Made by a program: the position numbers and the translations under genes. From positions 1-61,325 of the forward strand of contig SZPC01000012.1 of NCBI GenBank assembly GCA_030263475.1: 61,325 nucleotides of DNA, given 5' to 3'. Shown in pieces: positions 42,378-51,320 of this stretch. Source of the stretch: OLB4 sp002050165. GTDB taxonomy: Bacteria > Bacteroidota > Ignavibacteria > Tepidaquicellales > Tepidaquicellaceae. Numbering within the stretch: the first letter of the stretch is position 1; the number at the start of each line of letters is the position of its first letter. Below the pieces are notes generated by a model. That model did no database searches. It was not told where the DNA came from and saw only the letters and a list, made by a program, of their open reading frames with translations.

Positions 42378-44074
42378 TGGATATTAAGAACAAACGTGTG
42401 TTGGTTCTCGGTGGCTGGGGACTTGTCGGATCGGCTATTACTAGAAAAGTAGTAAACGAAAATCCGAAACAAATTATTTTAACTTCTTTAAAAAAGCAGG
42501 AAGCGGAAGAAATATGCGCAGAGTTTACTAAAAAGTTTAAAACACGCAAGAATTTTTTTGTACCGTGGTGGGGAAATATTTTTGTCAGGTACGAATATAA
42601 AGATTTGTCCCGCGATACGTGCCTGAACGACGATGTTATGAGGTTTAATTTAATCTCAGATTTCGTACATGATTTAGATGATAAAATTCTGAAGGGTTCG
42701 TCAATCTATCAATTGTTTAAAAAGTTTAAGCCTGACATTGTATTCGACTGTATCAATACCGCGACTGCAATTGCCTATCAGAACATTTACAGTTCATATA
42801 ATGAAGTACTTTCTGTTTCACAAAGTAATGAGAGAGATTTTCAAAAACTACGGATTGCATCCGAAAAGATGATAAGTTCATCTTATATTCCACAACTGAT
42901 AAGACATATTCAGCTACTTCACAACTCAATGCGAGAGTTCGGCACGTCATTTTATCTTAAAGTCGGCACGAGTGGTACCGGCGGTATGGGTTTGAATGTT
43001 CCATACACACACAGTGAGGAGAAGCCTTCGCGTGTATTATTAAGCAAATCGTCGGTTGCTGGTGCACATTCATTATTACTCTTCCTCATGGCTCGTACTC
43101 AGGGAGGTCCGAAAGTAAAAGAACTGAAGCCAACCGCATCGATTGCGTGGAAAAAAATAAAGTACGGTACCATTCTTAACCGAGGGAAAGTAGTCCCGAT
43201 TTGTAGCGTAAACTTTGATGATACTATAGAACTTCAAGGGACGTTTAAAAGGAACGATGGAAGAAAGTACAGGAAGAAGGGCTCGTTTAAAACTGTTTAC
43301 ATTGACACTGGTGAGAACGGTATTTTTTCACGTGGTGAATTTGAGACAATCACCACAGTAGGACAGATGGAATTTGTAACACCGGAGGAAATTGCAGAAA
43401 ATGCAATTGAGGAAGTTAAAGGCGGACAAACGGGACACGATATTGTCAGCGCATTAGATTCGGCAGTGATGGAACCAACTTACAGAGCAGGATTTATGCA
43501 AGGCGAAGCGGTGAAAAAACTTGATGAACTCGAAAGGAAACATAAAACTCATTCAGTAGCATTTGAGATGTTGGGTCCACCGAGGTTGTCAAAACTTCTT
43601 TATGAAGCACATTTAATCAGACTTATTTATAAGGATTTCAATAGCTATATTAGTGCCGCTCCGGATAATATTGCTAAGAAAATGACAGAGTATCTGAAAA
43701 AGAATCACTCGTTGAGAAATGAAATTCTTTCCAATGGTATCCCGATTCTGATGCCTGACGGGAAGAGATATCTCAGGGGTGAAAACGTAACGATACCTTC
43801 TGCCAACGAAGGGAACAGTATTAGCATTACAAAAGAGAAGGTGGAAAAATGGTCTGCTGATGGTTGGTTAGATCTCAGACAGCAGAACTGGAAAAGGTGG
43901 AAGGACAGATTTGTTGCCATCATTAATCAGTGTGAAAATGAAGACGACTATATGAACAGTTCGAGGGTTTTGTTCAACTCAGATTACTGGGATAACTTTA
44001 AATCAATCAACATAGGTAGAATCGTTGGTTGGTTGTTTATTCACGAAGAAAACGGTTTAAGAATTAAAAGATAA
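42377..44074 (+). CDS. Large Rossmann-fold (SDR-like) protein of unknown function, 565 aa
   Basis: The N-terminus has a dinucleotide-binding strand-loop VLVLGGWGLVGSA (G12-G18 region), and FDCINTATAIAY near 123-134 is like the fourth strand of extended SDRs. A second Gly-rich motif GTSGTGGMG is at 197-205. The Tyr-x3-Lys catalytic pair of SDR enzymes is not preserved: Lys224 in RVLLSKSSVAG sits where the Lys belongs, but Val occupies the Tyr position. Residues 235-565 resemble nothing I can name, though they are well structured and include a TTVGQMEFVTPEEIAENAI stretch. No signal or membrane segment. It is coupled to the GNAT gene and followed eleven bases later by nuoM. Confidence 0.65.
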   Translation: MDIKNKRVLVLGGWGLVGSAITRKVVNENPKQIILTSLKKQEAEEICAEFTKKFKTRKNFFVPWWGNIFVRYEYKDLSRDTCLNDDVMRFNLISDFVHDLDDKILKGSSIYQLFKKFKPDIVFDCINTATAIAYQNIYSSYNEVLSVSQSNERDFQKLRIASEKMISSSYIPQLIRHIQLLHNSMREFGTSFYLKVGTSGTGGMGLNVPYTHSEEKPSRVLLSKSSVAGAHSLLLFLMARTQGGPKVKELKPTASIAWKKIKYGTILNRGKVVPICSVNFDDTIELQGTFKRNDGRKYRKKGSFKTVYIDTGENGIFSRGEFETITTVGQMEFVTPEEIAENAIEEVKGGQTGHDIVSALDSAVMEPTYRAGFMQGEAVKKLDELERKHKTHSVAFEMLGPPRLSKLLYEAHLIRLIYKDFNSYISAAPDNIAKKMTEYLKKNHSLRNEILSNGIPILMPDGKRYLRGENVTIPSANEGNSISITKEKVEKWSADGWLDLRQQNWKRWKDRFVAIINQCENEDDYMNSSRVLFNSDYWDNFKSINIGRIVGWLFIHEENGLRIKR

Positions 44075-44084
44075 ATCTTATAAA

Positions 44085-45617
44085 TTGATACCGAATATTC
44101 TCTCAATTCTAATTTTCTTACCGGTAGTCCTTGCAATTCCGGTATTATTCTTTAAAAAGGAAAGCGAAACGCTAATAAAATCCTATACACTTGGTGTATC
44201 AATTCTTACCTTTATGGTATCCTTACTGCTATTCATTAATTTTGACGCAAGTACGGGACAATTCCAGTTTGTGGAAAAAACAAAATGGATTAATTTCATC
44301 AATACAAATTATTTTGTAGGAATTGACGGCATTTCGTTACTTTTGATTTTACTCTCTACATTTATTATTCCGCTAACTATAATCGCCTCATGGAAGACAA
44401 TTAAAACGAAGGTAAAAGCATTTTACTTTCTTATGCTTCTCATGCTTGGTGGATTGATTGGTGTGTTTTGTGCGTTAGATTTGCTTTTGTTCTATGTATT
44501 CTGGGAGTTCATTTTAATCCCAATGTATTTTATGATAGGCATTTGGGGCTCCGAAAACAGAATCTATGCAACAGTAAAGTTTTTTATATATACTGTTTCC
44601 GGAAGTGTCCTTTTACTTGTAGGTATAATCTGGCTCGGATTTCTCGCGCTGCCTATATTGGGCACTTTCTCCACAGATTTAATAGAGCTCAAATCGGTTT
44701 CATATAATCTCCCCGTTGATTCGCAAATTTACCTGTTCATATTGTTCACGTTAAGTTTTATGATCAAGGTACCGTTGTTCCCTTTGCATACGTGGTTGCC
44801 GGATGCACACGTGCAGGCTCCCACTGCCGGGTCTGTTATTCTTGCATCGCTGCTATTGAAAATGGGGACTTATGCATTAATAAGGTTTTCACTTACTTTG
44901 TTCCCTGCAGGTTTTGTTGAGCTTACACCTTATTTTGCAGCACTATCTGTAATTGGAATAATTTACGGAGCGCTACTTTCAATTGTGCAGAAAGATATGA
45001 AAAAGCTCGTGGCGTATTCTTCGGTAAGCCACATGGGATTTATTGTCTTGGGAACATTTGCGCTTACTGCAGAAGCTATTCAGGGAAGCGTTATACAAAT
45101 GATTAATCACGGGCTCTCAACAGGTGCATTGTTTCTGATTGTCGGTATACTCTACGAAAGGCGTCACACTAAAGAAATTGCAAAATATGGCGGAGTAATG
45201 AAAGTTATGCCGGTCTTTTCAGTTATCTTTCTAATTGTTGTTATGTCGTCAATAGGTTTACCGGGCTTGAATGGTTTTATAGGTGAATTTCTCGTCTTAA
45301 TCGGGTCTTTCTATTCGCCCAATCTTGGATCACACTGGTATGCTATAATATCCACAACTGTTGTAATATTTGCTGCTGTATATTTGCTTTGGCTTTATCA
45401 GAGGATTATGCTCGGTCCGCTCGATAAGGAGGAGAATAAAAATATTAAGGATATAAATAAAACTGAACTTGTTACTTTAATCCCGTTAGTAATATTCATT
45501 GTCTGGATTGGCGTTCAGCCGAATACTTTCCTTAAAGTAACAGAAAAGAGTGTTGAACAAATTATAGTCAACATTAAAACTGTTACGCCTAAGTTTAATC
45601 ATCTGATAGGTGATTAA
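44085..45617 (+). CDS. nuoM: NADH-quinone oxidoreductase subunit M (NuoM)-like antiporter subunit
   Basis: A 510-aa, roughly 14-helix proton-translocating subunit of the complex I / Mrp-type family. The key charged positions seen are the Glu in FWEFILIPMY and the Lys in LLKMGTYALIRF after HTWLPDAHVQAPTAGSVILA, with SYSSVSHMGF-like VAYSSVSHMGF further on. The start is TTG 44085. No other nuo gene is adjacent: it stands between the 565-aa Rossmann protein and an NhaD-like antiporter. It could be a paralogue supplying a variant complex, a stand-alone antiporter module, or a true subunit displaced from its cluster. Confidence 0.85.
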   Translation: MIPNILSILIFLPVVLAIPVLFFKKESETLIKSYTLGVSILTFMVSLLLFINFDASTGQFQFVEKTKWINFINTNYFVGIDGISLLLILLSTFIIPLTIIASWKTIKTKVKAFYFLMLLMLGGLIGVFCALDLLLFYVFWEFILIPMYFMIGIWGSENRIYATVKFFIYTVSGSVLLLVGIIWLGFLALPILGTFSTDLIELKSVSYNLPVDSQIYLFILFTLSFMIKVPLFPLHTWLPDAHVQAPTAGSVILASLLLKMGTYALIRFSLTLFPAGFVELTPYFAALSVIGIIYGALLSIVQKDMKKLVAYSSVSHMGFIVLGTFALTAEAIQGSVIQMINHGLSTGALFLIVGILYERRHTKEIAKYGGVMKVMPVFSVIFLIVVMSSIGLPGLNGFIGEFLVLIGSFYSPNLGSHWYAIISTTVVIFAAVYLLWLYQRIMLGPLDKEENKNIKDINKTELVTLIPLVIFIVWIGVQPNTFLKVTEKSVEQIIVNIKTVTPKFNHLIGD

Positions 45618-45633
45618 GCCGTAAAAATAAGAA

Positions 45634-46899
45634 ATGCTCGAAATCATTCCCGTCATTCCCTTCGTGGCGCTATTGCTGGCAATCGCATTTATGCCCTTTA
45701 TTTCGCCCGATTGGTGGCATAAAAACTACGATAAATTATCATACATCTTAGCCGGTATTGTAGTATTTTATTATCTCGCATTTGCGAATGAAAGCGAGCG
45801 CGTTGCTCACACTTTTGTAGAATATGTAAGTTTCATTTCACTACTTTTTTCCTTATTCGTTGTATCCGGTGGGATACACTTCAGCTTAAAAGGTAAATCT
45901 ACTCCGGTGAGGAATACGGTATTTCTAATGATCGGTGGAATTATTGCCAATCTATTCGGGACAACCGGTGCCGCTATGCTTCTTATCAGACCGTACATAA
46001 ATTCAAATAAAAAACGTCTGAAACCTTTCCATATTATCTTTTTCATTTTTATAGTTTGCAATGTTGGTGGTACATTAACCCCGATCGGAGATCCACCTTT
46101 ATTTCTCGGTTACCTTAAAGGAGTTCCGTTTTTTTGGGTGATTGAACATTTGTTTGGTGTCTGGTCTTTGACTATGATATATCTTCTAGTTGTATTTTAC
46201 ATAATTGATACATTGAATTATAAAAAGTCGAACAACGATCAGGTAATCACGAGTGAAAGGAAAACTGTGATAGATAAATTTCAGGTTGACGGTAACTGGA
46301 ATTTCCTTCTATTATTTGCAATAATCGGATCAGTGTTTATTGAGAAGCCGATTTTTCTACGGGAGTTAATTATGTTGTTGGTTGCCGGTATTTCCTATAA
46401 ACTAACCCCCAAACGGGTGCACGAAAAAAATGAATTTAATTTTGAACCCATCAGGGAAGTTGCAGTTTTGTTTATTGGAATATTTATGACGATGATGCCC
46501 GCGTTAAAACTTCTAAGCGAAAAATCCGATTTGCTTGGATTGATAAGTCCGGGAGATTATTACTGGGCAACGGGAATTCTTTCAAGTTTTCTTGACAATG
46601 CTCCAACATATTTAAACTTAATGGCAGCGTCAATGGGACTTCAAAATCTTGATCTGAATCTTGTTCCGGATGTGTTGAAATTCGTTGATACATACAGCGC
46701 TTACGTAATTTCAATCTCTGTTGCATCTGTATTTTTTGGCGCAATGACTTATATCGGAAATGGACCGAACTTTATGGTGAAATCTATTTCAGATTTCAGC
46801 GGTTTAAAAATGCCGAATTTCGTTGAATATATTTTTAAATATTCCCTTGTTATCCTGCTTCCGTTTTATATTTTAATATGGTATTTCTTTGTCAGGTAA
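45634..46899 (+). CDS. NhaD/citrate-transporter-family Na+/H+ antiporter
   Basis: An inner-membrane protein of 421 aa with about 11-12 helices. The signature NVGGTLTPIGDPPLFLGYLKG, near residue 140, is that of NhaD-type sodium/proton antiporters of the ion transporter superfamily, and the second half has the matching LDNAPTYLNLMAA motif at about residue 312. It lies 16 bases after nuoM. Pairing of two cation-translocating proteins fits sodium or pH homeostasis. Precise ion cannot be determined by sequence alone. Confidence 0.85.
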   Translation: MLEIIPVIPFVALLLAIAFMPFISPDWWHKNYDKLSYILAGIVVFYYLAFANESERVAHTFVEYVSFISLLFSLFVVSGGIHFSLKGKSTPVRNTVFLMIGGIIANLFGTTGAAMLLIRPYINSNKKRLKPFHIIFFIFIVCNVGGTLTPIGDPPLFLGYLKGVPFFWVIEHLFGVWSLTMIYLLVVFYIIDTLNYKKSNNDQVITSERKTVIDKFQVDGNWNFLLLFAIIGSVFIEKPIFLRELIMLLVAGISYKLTPKRVHEKNEFNFEPIREVAVLFIGIFMTMMPALKLLSEKSDLLGLISPGDYYWATGILSSFLDNAPTYLNLMAASMGLQNLDLNLVPDVLKFVDTYSAYVISISVASVFFGAMTYIGNGPNFMVKSISDFSGLKMPNFVEYIFKYSLVILLPFYILIWYFFVR

Positions 46900-46961
46900 A
46901 TTATATTTAATGATGTCGGAACATAAATAGACCGGCTTTGTTTTAACATTAAACTTTTCAA

Positions 46962-48572
46962 ATGAACAACAAAAAATATTTTATCCCCGTACTGTTTATC
47001 TTATTGGTTATCGGTATTCTGATCGGGATGAAGATACAAAACGTGTTTTCCGATGATAAGATATCTGAGCAGGTAAGAAAGTTTAACGAAGTGTTAAGCA
47101 TTACATCGAGATATTACGTAGATGATGTTGATACACAAAAGCTTACCGAAGATGCAATTAAGGGGATGTTAGAGCATTTAGACCCGCACTCTGTTTACAT
47201 TAATGCCGAGCAATTGAAACGGGTGAACGAGGATTTTCAGGGGAGTTTTGAAGGTGTAGGTATAGAGTTCGATGTAATTAACGACACACTGACAGTAGTA
47301 GCTCCCATAAGTGGCGGACCATCCGAGAGGCTTGGAATTATGTCAGGAGACAAAATTGTTAAAATTAACGGAGTCTCCGCAATTAAAATTACAAGGGAAG
47401 ATGTTCAGAAAAAATTAAGGGGCGCCAAAGGAACTAAAGTAAAGGTAACAATTATAAGACCCGGAAGTTACCAGCCAATTGAGTTTGAAATTACGCGGGA
47501 TAAGATTCCGCTTTACAGCGTTGATGCATCATTCATGTACGATGATGAAATAGGGTACATAAAAGTTTCAAGGTTTTCAGCAAATACTTATGACGAATTC
47601 ATGCAGGCTGCAAACAGACTTAAAGCAAGCGGTATGAAGAAACTTTTACTCGACCTTAGGGGTAATCCAGGTGGCTTTCTGGATCAGGCGTTTAAGATGG
47701 CGAGTGAGTTCATTGAAAAAGATAAGATGATAGTTTACACCGAGAGCAGAATAAGACAATTCAATGAGGAATTTGTGTCAACCGGCGGTTCGATGACGGA
47801 TATTCCGTTGATCATACTCGTTAACGGTGGTTCAGCTTCCGCAAGTGAAATTGTTTCCGGAGCAGTTCAGGACTGGGACAGAGGATTAATTGTTGGTCAA
47901 ACTACTTTCGGTAAGGGTTTGGTACAAAGGCAATTTGATATATCAGACGGATCGGCATTGCGAGTAACAACTGCGCGCTATTTCACTCCTGCAGGAAGGT
48001 TAATACAAAAGCCGTATGAAGGGAACAAATACGCAAATCTTCCGGATGACGAACGACTTGAACCAGGAGATAATATTGATCACACTAAAGAAATGGAAGA
48101 TTCAACAAGGAAAGAATTTAAAACTTTCGGTGGCAGAACCGTTTATGGCGGCGGCGGCATTACTCCCGATTTTATAATTGTTCAGGATACGCTTACGATG
48201 TATTCAGTTCAGATTCGCAGGCTAAATCTGATTTACGAAGCGGTTGAACACTATATGGTGAACAATAAAAAAACTATTGAATCAACCTATGGGACTTATA
48301 ACAGGTTTATGCGGGAATACGAAGTGCCGGATGAATTATTCGAAGGTCTGACTACACTTGCTTCTTCTAAAGATATTGCATATGATTACGAAGCAATAAA
48401 AAGAGATGAGAATTTCCTTAAAACTTCAATAAAGTCTCAAATAGCCCGGGACCTCTGGGGTGAAGAGGGTAGATTTGCAGTGTTTATGTATTCTGATGAC
48501 CAATTTAGAAAAGCGGTAACACTGTTTGACGATGCGATTGAGTTGTCGAAACTGAATGATCGTTCAAATTGA
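46962..48572 (+). CDS. C-terminal processing protease CtpA (S41)
   Basis: A periplasmic tail-specific protease, anchored by an N-terminal hydrophobic segment (about 6-25). A PDZ domain (about 85-175, FEGVGIEFDV...GGPSERLGIMSGDKI) selects C-termini; the S41 domain follows, with Ser293 in SASASE and Lys318 in FGKG as the dyad. The C-terminal 110 residues form a helical extension. The length (536 aa) is normal for the Bacteroidetes form. ATG 46962 is clear. Gene begins an envelope-related block with DUF3108, lolA, a flippase-like protein and DUF368. Confidence 0.92.
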   Translation: MNNKKYFIPVLFILLVIGILIGMKIQNVFSDDKISEQVRKFNEVLSITSRYYVDDVDTQKLTEDAIKGMLEHLDPHSVYINAEQLKRVNEDFQGSFEGVGIEFDVINDTLTVVAPISGGPSERLGIMSGDKIVKINGVSAIKITREDVQKKLRGAKGTKVKVTIIRPGSYQPIEFEITRDKIPLYSVDASFMYDDEIGYIKVSRFSANTYDEFMQAANRLKASGMKKLLLDLRGNPGGFLDQAFKMASEFIEKDKMIVYTESRIRQFNEEFVSTGGSMTDIPLIILVNGGSASASEIVSGAVQDWDRGLIVGQTTFGKGLVQRQFDISDGSALRVTTARYFTPAGRLIQKPYEGNKYANLPDDERLEPGDNIDHTKEMEDSTRKEFKTFGGRTVYGGGGITPDFIIVQDTLTMYSVQIRRLNLIYEAVEHYMVNNKKTIESTYGTYNRFMREYEVPDELFEGLTTLASSKDIAYDYEAIKRDENFLKTSIKSQIARDLWGEEGRFAVFMYSDDQFRKAVTLFDDAIELSKLNDRSN

Positions 48573-48618
48573 GATTTGCTTAACCGAATATTTGATAACC
48601 CAAGCGATAAAATAAAAA

Positions 48619-49416
48619 TTGAAGAAGTTACTCTTCATATTAATTATTTCCATTATTACAACTGGAACTGCTTTCCCGCAGGAGAAAGTGCTTGCAGTTG
48701 GTGAAGAGTTAATTTACAGGGTTTATTTCGGATTCATCCGGTTGGGACAGGTTAAGTTTAAGCTGACGAACCATTACATAGAAAAAGGCGAAGATATTTA
48801 TACAGCAATCGCTGAAATTAAGAGTTATGAAGGCATACCGTTTATATCGCTGAATTACTTGTTTGAAACCCAAATGAGCACACAATCAAAGAAAGCTGAA
48901 CTTTACTCCCGACAATTTTATTCAACCGAATTTAAAGATAAATCAATTACCCGGATTGAATACACATTCGAGTACGACAAAGCAGAAATAAAAATTCAGA
49001 AGGAAACAGACGGGAGAATAGAGAACTTTGAGAAGGTGAAAATTGAAAATAGTGCAAAATATCAGGATGGATTGTCTCTGTTTTACAATGCACGGATGCA
49101 ATCATTCGGAAACCAAAACTACAATATTCCGGTTTATATAAACGAAAAGGAATCGTCTGTAAAGTACTCTTTTAATATGAACGAGGATGTTGTAAGTACG
49201 GATGCGATTGATTACCATGTAGCTGTCATAAAAATTGCCGGAGTTGCTGATTTTGTGGGGTTGTTCGGATTGACGGGAGAGTTCATTTCCTGGCTTTCGG
49301 CAGATGAAGCTCGAATTCCCATTAAAGCTCAGTTTAACGTTTCAATCGGGAGCATATCTCTTGAACTTGAAAAATACAAGCGGACAGGTTGGGAACCACC
49401 AAAGTTCACGAATTAA
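48619..49416 (+). CDS. DUF3108-family exported protein
   Basis: A 265-aa protein with a signal peptide (1-20, TTGTAFPQE) followed by a single DUF3108-like beta-rich domain: VGEELIYRVYFGFIRLGQVKF near the start and GLFGLTGEFISWLSADEARIPI near the end. The family is periplasmic and of unknown function, and its lipocalin/LolA-like fold suggests a lipophilic ligand. The start is TTG 48619. It lies between the CtpA protease and lolA, 52 bases before the latter, so an envelope-assembly role is plausible but unproven. Confidence 0.78.
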   Translation: MKKLLFILIISIITTGTAFPQEKVLAVGEELIYRVYFGFIRLGQVKFKLTNHYIEKGEDIYTAIAEIKSYEGIPFISLNYLFETQMSTQSKKAELYSRQFYSTEFKDKSITRIEYTFEYDKAEIKIQKETDGRIENFEKVKIENSAKYQDGLSLFYNARMQSFGNQNYNIPVYINEKESSVKYSFNMNEDVVSTDAIDYHVAVIKIAGVADFVGLFGLTGEFISWLSADEARIPIKAQFNVSIGSISLELEKYKRTGWEPPKFTN

Positions 49417-49467
49417 TAACTTCAAATTTTCAACAGAATTTTTTAACTTTGATTTAACCTAAACCAA

Positions 49468-50094
49468 ATGATGAAATTAATTATTTTAAACGTTTTATTC
49501 TTATTTTTCCTTTCAACCACAGTTTATTCTCAGGATGCGCAGCAAATTATTCAGGATGTACAGAGCGCTTATAATGATATGAAAGATGCTACTGCAACCT
49601 TTTCCAAATCGTTCAAATCCAGCAAAGGGAAAACATCCAATACATCCGGAACGTTTTACATTCAAAAAGAAAATAAATACAGAATTGAAACGAACGGTCA
49701 GACTGTAGTAACCGACGGGAAGACTTCATGGTCGTATTCTTCGCAGAAAAAACAGGTCATAATTGACAAATATGTAGATAGTCCTAATACTTTTTCACCA
49801 AACAAATTTCTGTTTGATTACCCTACTGAAATGTATTCAGACCTTGAGGGGAACGAAAATGTAAATGGAATCGAATGTTACAAACTGAAGTTGACACCGA
49901 GAAAGAAAGGTAATATAAAATCAGCTCTGATATGGGTGGACTCTCAGGAGAAGCTTATCAGAAAAATTTCAATTACTTCCTCTGACGGTACAACTACTTA
50001 CACTCTGAAGTCAATAAATCTTGATCCTGGAATTGCTTCAAGCAGATTTACTTTTACCGCTCCTAACGGAACTGAGGTAATTGACCTGAGATAG
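49468..50094 (+). CDS. lolA: Outer-membrane lipoprotein carrier LolA
   Basis: LolA ferries lipoproteins across the periplasm from LolCDE to the outer membrane. The 208-aa protein starts with a signal peptide (1-21, TTVYSQ) and has the family beta-barrel with TASFSKSFKS-like TATFSKSFKSS, SGTFYIQKENKYRIE and TDGKTSWSY. A terminator follows at 50123. The nearby DUF3108 protein may share the LolA-like fold. Bacteroidetes and Chlorobi often lack LolB; none is seen here. Confidence 0.88.
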   Translation: MMKLIILNVLFLFFLSTTVYSQDAQQIIQDVQSAYNDMKDATATFSKSFKSSKGKTSNTSGTFYIQKENKYRIETNGQTVVTDGKTSWSYSSQKKQVIIDKYVDSPNTFSPNKFLFDYPTEMYSDLEGNENVNGIECYKLKLTPRKKGNIKSALIWVDSQEKLIRKISITSSDGTTTYTLKSINLDPGIASSRFTFTAPNGTEVIDLR

Positions 50095-50122
50095 TTTATG
50101 ACATTTCATTGTCACAGAATTT

Positions 50123-50157
50123 AAAGTTAAGCGTACAGGTTTCGCTTAACTTTTTTT
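50123..50157 (+). terminator. Rho-independent terminator after lolA
   Basis: AAAGTTAAGCG (50123-50133) and CGCTTAACTTT (50143-50153) pair perfectly around a nine-base loop, with T continuing to 50157. It closes the ctpA-DUF3108-lolA block ten bases before the next gene. Confidence 0.9.
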
Positions 50158-50166
50158 ATTAATGTA

Positions 50167-51174
50167 TTGAATAGCCCGACAACCAAATATATCAGGATCG
50201 TTTTTTTCTTTCTTCTGATTGGAATTTTCATGTACCTCGCATTCAGAGGTGTTGAATTCGAATCGTTTATCAATGAACTGAAACAAACCAATTACTTTGT
50301 TGCGTTCGCCGGCGCTTTTATCGGGGTGATTATTGGTGGTATCATCAGAGCGTACCGGTGGCGGTATTTCCTCAATCCCATAAAGGACAATATAAAATTC
50401 TCCAACCTCTTTTCTTCTATGATGATTGGTTACATGATGAACAGCATCGTACCAAAGTCCGGTGAACTTTCAAGGCCTGTAATTCTGGCAAAGATGGAAA
50501 ACGTGTCGAGAGCATCTTCTTTCGGTACAATAATAGTTGAGAGAATATTTGATATGGTTACTTTAATTTCTGTATTCGGAATTTGTCTTGTGTGGTACAG
50601 AGATGAAATTTCCGGCTCATTCGGTGAATACAATCTTGAAATCTATGCGTATTATTCGGGTATAGCTATAATTTTATTTGTGATAGCGATTGTTGTAATG
50701 ATTCTAAACATACGATGGACGGAGAAGTTTATTTCAAAATTGTCAGTGAGATTTCTGCCGAAGAAAATACAGGAAAAGGTTAACAAAATTCTGATTTCTC
50801 TAATCAATGGCTTTATGTTTATTAAACATCCGGGGAAATATCTTCCAATTGCTTTCCTTACGATACTATTATGGATATCTTATGTGGTCTCAGCTTACGT
50901 TTCTTTTTTTGCGTTTGACATTAACCTTAGTATTGTTGATGCTAATCTACTTTTAACAATTATAACTTTTGCGCTTGTTCTTCCACTACCCGGCAATTCT
51001 GCTGGTGCGTATCACTTTTTCTGTACAGGAACGCTGGTTAATATTTTCTATATATCAAAAGAAATAGCATTCAGTTATGCAACAGTTACACACTTGTTAA
51101 ATTTCCTGTTCCTGGTATCAATAGGATTTTACTATTCAATTAAAACAAATTTCAAATTAAGCGATAGGTTTTAA
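50167..51174 (+). CDS. Flippase-like membrane protein (lysylphosphatidylglycerol-synthase TM family)
   Basis: A 335-aa protein with about eight helices, of the LPG synthetase transmembrane / UPF0104 family. IIGGIIRAYRWRYFL (about 57-71), SIVPKSGELSRPVILAK (about 97-113) and ERIFDMVTL are the conserved signatures. The family includes putative lipid flippases and GtrA-like partners of polyprenyl-linked sugars. There is no soluble transferase domain. The start is TTG 50167; the in-frame ATG candidate upstream is blocked by a stop. It precedes a DUF368 protein by 147 bases. Confidence 0.8.
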   Translation: MNSPTTKYIRIVFFFLLIGIFMYLAFRGVEFESFINELKQTNYFVAFAGAFIGVIIGGIIRAYRWRYFLNPIKDNIKFSNLFSSMMIGYMMNSIVPKSGELSRPVILAKMENVSRASSFGTIIVERIFDMVTLISVFGICLVWYRDEISGSFGEYNLEIYAYYSGIAIILFVIAIVVMILNIRWTEKFISKLSVRFLPKKIQEKVNKILISLINGFMFIKHPGKYLPIAFLTILLWISYVVSAYVSFFAFDINLSIVDANLLLTIITFALVLPLPGNSAGAYHFFCTGTLVNIFYISKEIAFSYATVTHLLNFLFLVSIGFYYSIKTNFKLSDRF

Positions 51175-51320
51175 ATGAAAGAGCAGTACGTATTTTGTGG
51201 ATTATTTTGTAATATTATCTTATTTTGAGCGTTCATTTTTTAAAGCAAATTTAATAAGCTCTTTCAGGTAGTAAAGGAGTTTGGGATTAATAAAAGTTTG
51301 ATAACAAAAATAATATTTAA

